NCBI GenBank assembly: GCA_030620455.1
Contig: JAUXEQ010000021.1
Span: 1 to 11,375 of the forward strand
Length of the DNA stretch: 11,375 nt
Origin: a bacterium
Lineage (GTDB): Bacteria > UBP14 > UBA6098 > B30-G16
Direction of reading: 5' to 3'
Shown: positions 7,313 through 11,375 of the stretch, piece by piece
Position numbering within the stretch: the first letter of the stretch is position 1
How the letters are laid out: every line of letters starts with the position of its first letter
Made by a program: the position numbers and the translations under genes
The notes under the pieces: model-generated
Seen by the model: only the letters and a program-made list of their open reading frames with translations
Database searches by the model: none
What the model was told of the DNA's origin: nothing

Positions 7313-8071
7313 ATGAAAAAGAAGATATTTTTCCTAGGTGTTGCAGTTGTAGCTTTGATTTTCTTTGGTTTCGGCTGCGAGAATGGTGAGGAAGACATAT
7401 TAGCACCAAGCGCTTTGATTTTGGAGGGTGCAACAAGCGAGAACGATCTAGTTCTGACATGGACAGCAAGCGGAACCGCGGATATAGACGGCTATTATAT
7501 TTATTTCAATGGTGGAGAAATAGTGGATGTAGCTGCCACTGTTACAACATACACTCATGTTAATCCCGCTACTGTTGGAGAATATAAGGTTACCGCATAC
7601 CGAGGATCCGACGAATCTGCAGGTGCAACCGCATCTACAGTTCCTTATGAAGGAATAGGAGAATTGTGGGATATGGATACACCAACAGGGACAGGTTACA
7701 GCGGCTGGGGTTGGAACTGGACAACAGGAGCAGGTGCATCATATTCTGCGGATTCAACCAACAAAAATAACATCGAATTCTATTATGACAGCGATAACAC
7801 ATTAACAAGTGCTTGGGATTTGTGGAATGTGAATGAAACCGGTTTTTTAAGAATAACAGACTACACAAATGCTGGCAACCTACCTACTCGAGGCTATACA
7901 AACTTTGAAGATGTAATTGATGGTCAGGCTTATGCCTTAGTTGCTAAAGGAACTTTAGTAACATGGCACTATATTAAACTTCGTATAGACTCCTATTCTT
8001 CCACACCACATGACAAAATCACATTCACATACGCATTCCAGTTAGTACCGAAATTCACCCTTTTAGACTAG
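7313..8071 (+). CDS. Lipoprotein with one fibronectin-III-like module and a conserved C-terminal domain
   Basis: The protein has 252 residues from the chosen start. A lysine-rich N-terminus, a hydrophobic core (5-20) and a lipobox GFGC with Cys22 mark a lipoprotein. The Cys is followed by ENGEED, an acidic patch resembling the surface-export signals described in Bacteroidetes lipoproteins. Residues 31-113 form a fibronectin-III-like beta sandwich (LTWTAS near 48-53, DIDGYYIYFNG 58-68, GEYKVTAYRG 89-98). Residues 114-252 form a second domain shared with the downstream paralog, with YSGWGWNW (129-136) and GQAYALVAK (204-212). Its last stretch (HYIKLRIDSYSS, ITFTYAFQLV) faintly recalls HmuY-like lipoproteins. 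An ATG at 7310 is also possible, but the one at 7313 is better placed after GGAGG (7304-7308) and aligns exactly with the paralog start. Function is unknown; an adhesive or binding role at the cell surface is an inference. Confidence 0.85.
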   Translation: MKKKIFFLGVAVVALIFFGFGCENGEEDILAPSALILEGATSENDLVLTWTASGTADIDGYYIYFNGGEIVDVAATVTTYTHVNPATVGEYKVTAYRGSDESAGATASTVPYEGIGELWDMDTPTGTGYSGWGWNWTTGAGASYSADSTNKNNIEFYYDSDNTLTSAWDLWNVNETGFLRITDYTNAGNLPTRGYTNFEDVIDGQAYALVAKGTLVTWHYIKLRIDSYSSTPHDKITFTYAFQLVPKFTLLD

Positions 8072-8088
8072 ATATAGGGGTTACAAAG

Positions 8089-8112
8089 GCAAGGGGCATC
8101 ATCACCCCTTGC
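8089..8112. repeat. GC-rich hairpin after the one-module lipoprotein gene
   Basis: GCAAGGGG and CCCCTTGC form a perfect 8-bp stem with loop CATCATCA, 18 bases after the stop codon. No T-run follows, so it is at most an imperfect terminator or an RNA-stabilising 3' structure. It shares the AAGGGG/CCCCTT stem with the hairpins at 8141 and 9478. Confidence 0.65.
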
Positions 8113-8140
8113 TCACAAATTTATCGAGTTTACGTATGTC

Positions 8141-8167
8141 AACAAGGGGCTTCAGCCCCTTGTTCAA
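8141..8167. repeat. CAAGGGGC/GCCCCTTG hairpin, copy upstream of the three-module gene
   Basis: AACAAGGGGC (8141-8150), loop TTCA and GCCCCTTGTT (8155-8164) form a perfect 10-bp stem, followed by CAA. The 25 bases 8143-8167 match 9478-9502 except for two central loop positions, so the three-module lipoprotein gene is bracketed by near-identical palindromic repeats. No T-run follows. Confidence 0.7.
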
Positions 8168-8190
8168 CTTAATAGAGTGAAGGAGGGATT

Positions 8191-9459
8191 ATGAAAAAGA
8201 AAATATCTTTCCTATCTATTGCGGTTATAGCATTGATTTTCTTTGGTTTCGGCTGTGAGAAAGATGAGGAAAACATATTAGCTCCGAGAGATTTGATTTT
8301 GGAGTATGCAACAAACGGGAAAGATCTGATTCTGACATGGACAGCAAGCGAAACCGCAGATATAGACGGCTATTATATTTATTTCAACGGTGTCAAAATC
8401 GATCATGTTGATGATACAGTTACAACATACACCCATGTCGATCCCGATACTGTTGGAGAATATAAAGTTACCGCATACCGAGGTAACAATGAGTCTGAAG
8501 GTGCAACTGCATTCTCTGTCACGTATGTATTTGCACCAAGCGATTTGATTTTGGAATATGCAGCAAATGGGAAAGATCTGGTTCTGACATGGACAGCAAG
8601 CACAACCACAGATATAGACGGCTATTATATTTATTTCAATGGTGGACGAATTGGGAGTGTTGTAGCCACTGTTACAACATACACTCATGTCAATCCCGAC
8701 ACTGCTGGAGAATATAAGGTTACCGCATATCGTGGTGAAGATGAGTCTACAGGCGCAACTGCAAACTTTGTTCCGTATATAATAGCGCCCAGTGCATTGA
8801 TTCTGGATGGTGCAACAAACCAGAACGATCTGGTTCTGACATGGACAGCAAGCAGAACCCCAGATATAGATGGTTATTATATTTACTTCAATGGTGGAGA
8901 AATCGGTGATGTAGCTGCCACTGTTACTGCGTTCACTCATATTAATCCTGCCACAGTTGGAGAATATAAGGTTACGACGTATCGCGGTGGTGATGAGTCT
9001 GCAGGTGTAACCGCATCTACTGTTCCACACGAAGGAATTGGAGAATTGTGGGATATGGATACTCCAGAAATAATATTTTACAGCGGCTGGGGTTGGAACT
9101 GGAATACTGGAAGAGGATTTTCTTATTCTGTCATTGAGGTTAACAAAGATAATATTGAATTCTATTATGACCTCGATAACACATTATCAAGTGGCAGAGA
9201 TTTGCTATGGGGTGTAAACGAAACTGGTTTCTTAAGAATAGCAAGCTACACAAATGCTGGCAACCTACCAACTATGGGCTACATGAATTGTGAAGATGTA
9301 ATTACAGGTCAAGCGTATGCGCTTATAGCTGTTAAAACTTACTCCACAACCTGGCACTATATTAAGCTTCGAATAGACTCCTATTCTTCCACACCACATG
9401 ACAGAATCGCATTCACATACGCATTCCAGTTAGTACCAAATTTCACCCTCTTAGACTAG
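8191..9459 (+). CDS. Lipoprotein with three tandem fibronectin-III-like modules and a conserved C-terminal domain
   Basis: The protein has 422 residues and is a paralog of the gene just upstream. The signal peptide with lipobox GFGC (Cys22) is nearly identical, and the Cys is followed by EKDEEN, again an acidic patch. Three fibronectin-III-like modules start at residues 31, 115 and 199, exactly 84 residues apart; each has LTWTAS, DIDGYYIYFNG and GEYKVT(A/T)YRG. The third module is closest to the single module of the upstream paralog. Residues 283-422 match the upstream C-terminal domain, with YSGWGWNW (297-304), ETGFLRI (344-350) and GQAYALIA (373-380). The ATG follows GGAGGG with good spacing. 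Flanking sequence is duplicated too: the GTGAAGGAGGGAT leader and the TTAGACTAGA end region resemble those of the neighbour. Likely an extended, lipid-anchored envelope or surface protein; its ligand is unknown. Confidence 0.87.
   Translation: MKKKISFLSIAVIALIFFGFGCEKDEENILAPRDLILEYATNGKDLILTWTASETADIDGYYIYFNGVKIDHVDDTVTTYTHVDPDTVGEYKVTAYRGNNESEGATAFSVTYVFAPSDLILEYAANGKDLVLTWTASTTTDIDGYYIYFNGGRIGSVVATVTTYTHVNPDTAGEYKVTAYRGEDESTGATANFVPYIIAPSALILDGATNQNDLVLTWTASRTPDIDGYYIYFNGGEIGDVAATVTAFTHINPATVGEYKVTTYRGGDESAGVTASTVPHEGIGELWDMDTPEIIFYSGWGWNWNTGRGFSYSVIEVNKDNIEFYYDLDNTLSSGRDLLWGVNETGFLRIASYTNAGNLPTMGYMNCEDVITGQAYALIAVKTYSTTWHYIKLRIDSYSSTPHDRIAFTYAFQLVPNFTLLD
8281..9036 (+). repeat. Three tandem 252-bp repeats encoding the fibronectin-III-like modules
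   Basis: Units run about 8281-8532, 8533-8784 and 8785-9036, each 84 codons with no length change. The stretch from CTGACATGGACAGCAAGC through the DIDGYYIYF codons is almost identical in all three and in the single unit of the upstream gene (about 7403-7654). The ends of the units differ more. Conserved nucleotides, not just amino acids, point to recent duplication or gene conversion. Confidence 0.85.
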
Positions 9460-9474
9460 AGCAAGGGATTACAG

Positions 9475-9502
9475 AAGCAAGGGGCTGAAGCCCCTTGTTC
9501 AA
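9475..9502. repeat. CAAGGGGC/GCCCCTTG hairpin after the three-module gene
   Basis: CAAGGGGC (9478-9485), loop TGAA and GCCCCTTG (9490-9497) form an 8-bp stem, extended by a G-T and an A-T pair. It lies 18 bases after the stop, the same distance as the hairpin following the upstream paralog. It may end the lipoprotein transcript, but only AATAAAAG follows and no T-run is present. Confidence 0.65.
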
Positions 9503-9570
9503 TAAAAGAAAATATGAAGGTCTTCCGAGAATTATGAATGCGCTTTGGTCTGCTTTTTAATCGAAGGAAA

Positions 9571-9774
9571 TCAATAAACAATGTAATCGCCATTGAGAGC
9601 CTGTATCGCCAATGCTATTTCCAACTGAGGTTCTTTGAGACATCCCTGCGAAATAAGGATTTGACCTATAAAGCGATTATCACCACTCAGCTGTTTGTTT
9701 AATGCCGATGAAATATCCGTCTTCGCGCAGAAACCCTCGAGTATTAGAATTTGACCAATTAGCATTCTTTTCAT
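9571..9774 (-). CDS. Small protein made of two GspE/MshE-N-terminal-like repeats
   Basis: The protein has 67 residues from the ATG at 9774-9772; a TTG at 9795-9793 would add seven residues but has no Shine-Dalgarno sequence. An in-frame ATG at 9765 is another option. The protein is two copies of one motif, 30 residues apart: IGQILILEGFCAKTDISSAL (6-25) and IGQILISQGCLKEPQLEIAL (36-55), each followed by a Gln three residues later. The pattern (L/I)GxxL...G......L..AL..Q is that of the T2SSE_N/MshEN fold at the N-terminus of GspE, PilB and MshE ATPases; in MshE it binds cyclic di-GMP. No ATPase domain follows, so this would be a free-standing module. The second repeat also ends the protein within nine residues. 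It lies downstream of tilS on the same strand and converges with the lipoprotein cluster. The fold call is pattern-based; ligand binding is untested. Confidence 0.65.
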   Translation of the reverse strand: MKRMLIGQILILEGFCAKTDISSALNKQLSGDNRFIGQILISQGCLKEPQLEIALAIQALNGDYIVY

Positions 9775-9990
9775 CTTATACAACTTCTTCAGCAATTGCT
9801 GAACTTAATTTAATAAATATAAACAAAATATATTTAAGCCGTTTGTCAATATTATTTCTCTTTTCAAGATAACTCAAATAACATAGCATTTGCGTTACGA
9901 TCCCCGAGACAACCGAACTTCGCCCAAGAGAATTACAAACTGTCATATCAAAATCAACTCTATCATTTCATATCTATCGAGCAATTAATA

Positions 9991-10018
9991 TTAATATAGA
10001 TAATTTGGAATTTGTCAA
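9991..10018 (-). promoter_or_regulatory. Candidate promoter in the tilS-small gene spacer
   Basis: On the minus strand a perfect TTGACA (10018-10013) is followed 16 bases later by TATTAA (9996-9991). It would give a leader of about 210 bases for the small GspE-N-like gene. A second perfect TTGACA (9849-9844) lies closer to that gene, but no good -10 box sits at 16-18 bases from it. The rest of the 270-base spacer shows no gene, tRNA or terminator I could support. Confidence 0.35.
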
Positions 10019-10044
10019 GTGGATTAATTTGGGAATCATAGCAT

Positions 10045-11375
10045 CTAACTTGCCTGCTTATTGCTAACATTATCTTTACCGGTACAGTGTCTAAACCCTC
10101 GGTTAAAAGTATTAGCAAAATTTCCGCTCCATTTAATGCGAATAATTTTTTTTGAACTACTATCGATTTTAGACTTATCTGTAATCTCGACACCAGCTAC
10201 CCATACAATTCTCTCACCGACATAAACGATGGGAACCGCATATCTAAATAACCATGGAACTTTTCTTGCCCTAATGAAATGTGCTAAGTTAACACTTTTC
10301 CCGCCTAATGGTTGAAACATATGCCTGAAATTTGTTTGCCTAACAGAAATAGGTGACCCATTCCATGCAATGTATGCCACTAATCGATCTTTGGAATGTA
10401 AGTCTGAGGGAACATTGGAGCGAGAAACTGTAATTTTGCCAAATGCACCCAAATTAACAGGATTGTTAAAACTAATATCTGCATATTTTAATTGAAAAGG
10501 TTCTTTTGTGTATATAAATATACAATTTCTTTCCCTCATAATATTAACACCACCGTAAAGTTCTTGCGTTGTATCCGACGTGAGTAGCTTCTCAAACTTC
10601 TCGCTCACCTTCTCATATGAAAAATCCTTAAGACCCACACCAAGCCTAAGCAAACATTTCCGCAAAACCTCTCCGAATACAAATTCATCTTCAAGAACTT
10701 CATCTGCTCGCAAAGATACAACCCCTTCTATCGAGCCAAGATAGACTTCCGTAAATTTTTCTGACAAATTTCTCTCGAGTGCATCTCGTGTTAAACTGAG
10801 TATTTTTGATGCCTTGTGAATATGTCTAATTGACTTTTCGTTGAAATTCTCTTCAACAAAAGGGAGAAGTTTAAGTCTAATCTTATTTCGAGAATATCGC
10901 ATATCCAAATTAGACAAATCTTCTCGCCAAGGTATCCCAAGTTCACGAAGAGAAGCCTGTATCTCCTTCCGCCATAGATCAAGCATAGGACGAACAATTA
11001 TGCCGGTTCTGGGTTGAATGCCAGCCAGTCCTCGAACCCCTGTACCTCTGAAAAGATTAAACATAAATGTTTCAACAGTATCATTTGCAGTATGACCTAA
11101 TGCTATTACAGCTTTGTATTTACTCGCCGCCTTCTCGAATATTTCTCGTCTCATTATCCTGGCGGTTTCCTCGATACCCAGAGACAATATTCCTGCTTTC
11201 TTAGGTACATTAGCTTTGTGAATATCCAGCGGGATACCCCATTTTTGACAAATTTGCTTTACAAATTCCTCATCTTCATCGGTTTGTTTGCCTCGAATCA
11301 TATGATTAACATGTACTGCACGGAGATTAAATTTCCTTTTTGAGGACAGTTTTTGCAATGCCCAAAGCAGAAAAG
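10045..11375 (-). CDS. tilS: tRNA(Ile)-lysidine synthetase, 5' end outside the window
   Basis: TilS uses ATP and lysine to convert C34 of the CAU-anticodon tRNA-Ile into lysidine, so the tRNA reads AUA and is charged with isoleucine. The reading frame stays open to the window edge (FLLWALQKL at the start), so the gene is truncated and the SGGxDS PP-loop lies outside. In the 442 visible codons, counted from the TTG at 11358, the family motifs are AVHVNHMIRG (14-23), GHTANDTVET (88-97), RGLAGIQPR (109-117) with RPML (123-126), and RYSRNKIRLKLLP (154-166). The C-terminal TilS_C domain is clear at about 340-411 (FQPLGGK, KVPWLFR, PIVYVGERIVWVAGVEI). Length and layout fit bacterial TilS proteins. 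The C-terminus continues about 26 residues past the domain and is Asn/Lys-rich. The next gene on this strand starts about 270 bases downstream, so tilS is not tightly coupled to it. Confidence 0.93.
   Translation of the reverse strand, partial: FLLWALQKLSSKRKFNLRAVHVNHMIRGKQTDEDEEFVKQICQKWGIPLDIHKANVPKKAGILSLGIEETARIMRREIFEKAASKYKAVIALGHTANDTVETFMFNLFRGTGVRGLAGIQPRTGIIVRPMLDLWRKEIQASLRELGIPWREDLSNLDMRYSRNKIRLKLLPFVEENFNEKSIRHIHKASKILSLTRDALERNLSEKFTEVYLGSIEGVVSLRADEVLEDEFVFGEVLRKCLLRLGVGLKDFSYEKVSEKFEKLLTSDTTQELYGGVNIMRERNCIFIYTKEPFQLKYADISFNNPVNLGAFGKITVSRSNVPSDLHSKDRLVAYIAWNGSPISVRQTNFRHMFQPLGGKSVNLAHFIRARKVPWLFRYAVPIVYVGERIVWVAGVEITDKSKIDSSSKKIIRIKWSGNFANTFNRGFRHCTGKDNVSNKQAS

Noticed and set aside
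8278..9030. Minus-strand open frame opposite the module repeats (250 codons), with Cys-rich repeats
   Set aside because: Its repeated look is simply the antisense of the three 252-bp units; the sense frame has the lipobox, ribosome binding site and domain pattern.
8089..9502. The three CAAGGGG hairpins as a CRISPR array
   Set aside because: Spacing is irregular, one pair flanks a 1.2-kb gene, and there are no regular spacers or cas genes.
9776..9946. A 56-codon minus-strand frame ending in TAA just before the ATG of the small GspE-N-like gene (TAAGATG)
   Set aside because: The junction resembles translational coupling, but there is no good ribosome binding site, no domain, and a promoter-like TTGACA sits inside it. 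Not supported as a gene.

Overview
The window looks like an AT-rich chromosomal segment from an uncultured Gram-negative-type bacterium. Its reading style suggests the broad FCB/candidate-phyla neighbourhood, but that is inference: no rRNA or marker phylogeny is available here. Supporting observations are lipoproteins with a Cys followed by an acidic stretch, a eukaryote/archaeal-like (type 2) isoleucyl-tRNA synthetase, a class I (DhnA/FbaB-type) fructose-bisphosphate aldolase, a divergent EF-G, and GC-rich dispersed palindromes in otherwise AT-rich spacers.

Left part (1-6610), all on the minus strand, read right to left: ileS (6610-3440), a spacer with a compound GC-rich palindrome, rpsG (3061-2591), a spacer with an intrinsic-terminator-like hairpin, fusA (2428-335), then the first 38 codons of a class I aldolase gene (116-1), cut by the window edge. 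rpsG-fusA is what remains of the conserved str operon. rpsL is not upstream of rpsG and tuf is not downstream of fusA. These are translation genes plus one of central carbon metabolism, each apparently with its own control signals rather than forming one tight operon.

Middle part (6611-9500), plus strand: a divergent promoter region, then three lipoprotein genes in a row. The first encodes a small coiled-coil lipoprotein with a basic tail. The second and third are paralogs: lipobox, acidic linker, fibronectin-III-like module(s), and a conserved C-terminal domain of about 140 residues that I cannot name with certainty. The second has one module; the third has three in exact 84-residue (252-bp) steps. 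Short CAAGGGGC/GCCCCTTG hairpins lie after each paralog. This looks like a recently duplicated cell-envelope cassette and is the least ordinary part of the window.

Right part (9571-11375), minus strand: tilS (tRNA-Ile lysidine synthetase; its 5' end with the PP-loop is outside the window), a spacer with two perfect TTGACA boxes, and a small gene for a 67-residue protein made of two copies of a motif like the GspE/MshE N-terminal fold. tilS and ileS both serve isoleucine decoding but are separated by the lipoprotein block, so no operon link is implied.

No tRNA, rRNA, CRISPR array, transposase, phage gene or defence system could be recognised.
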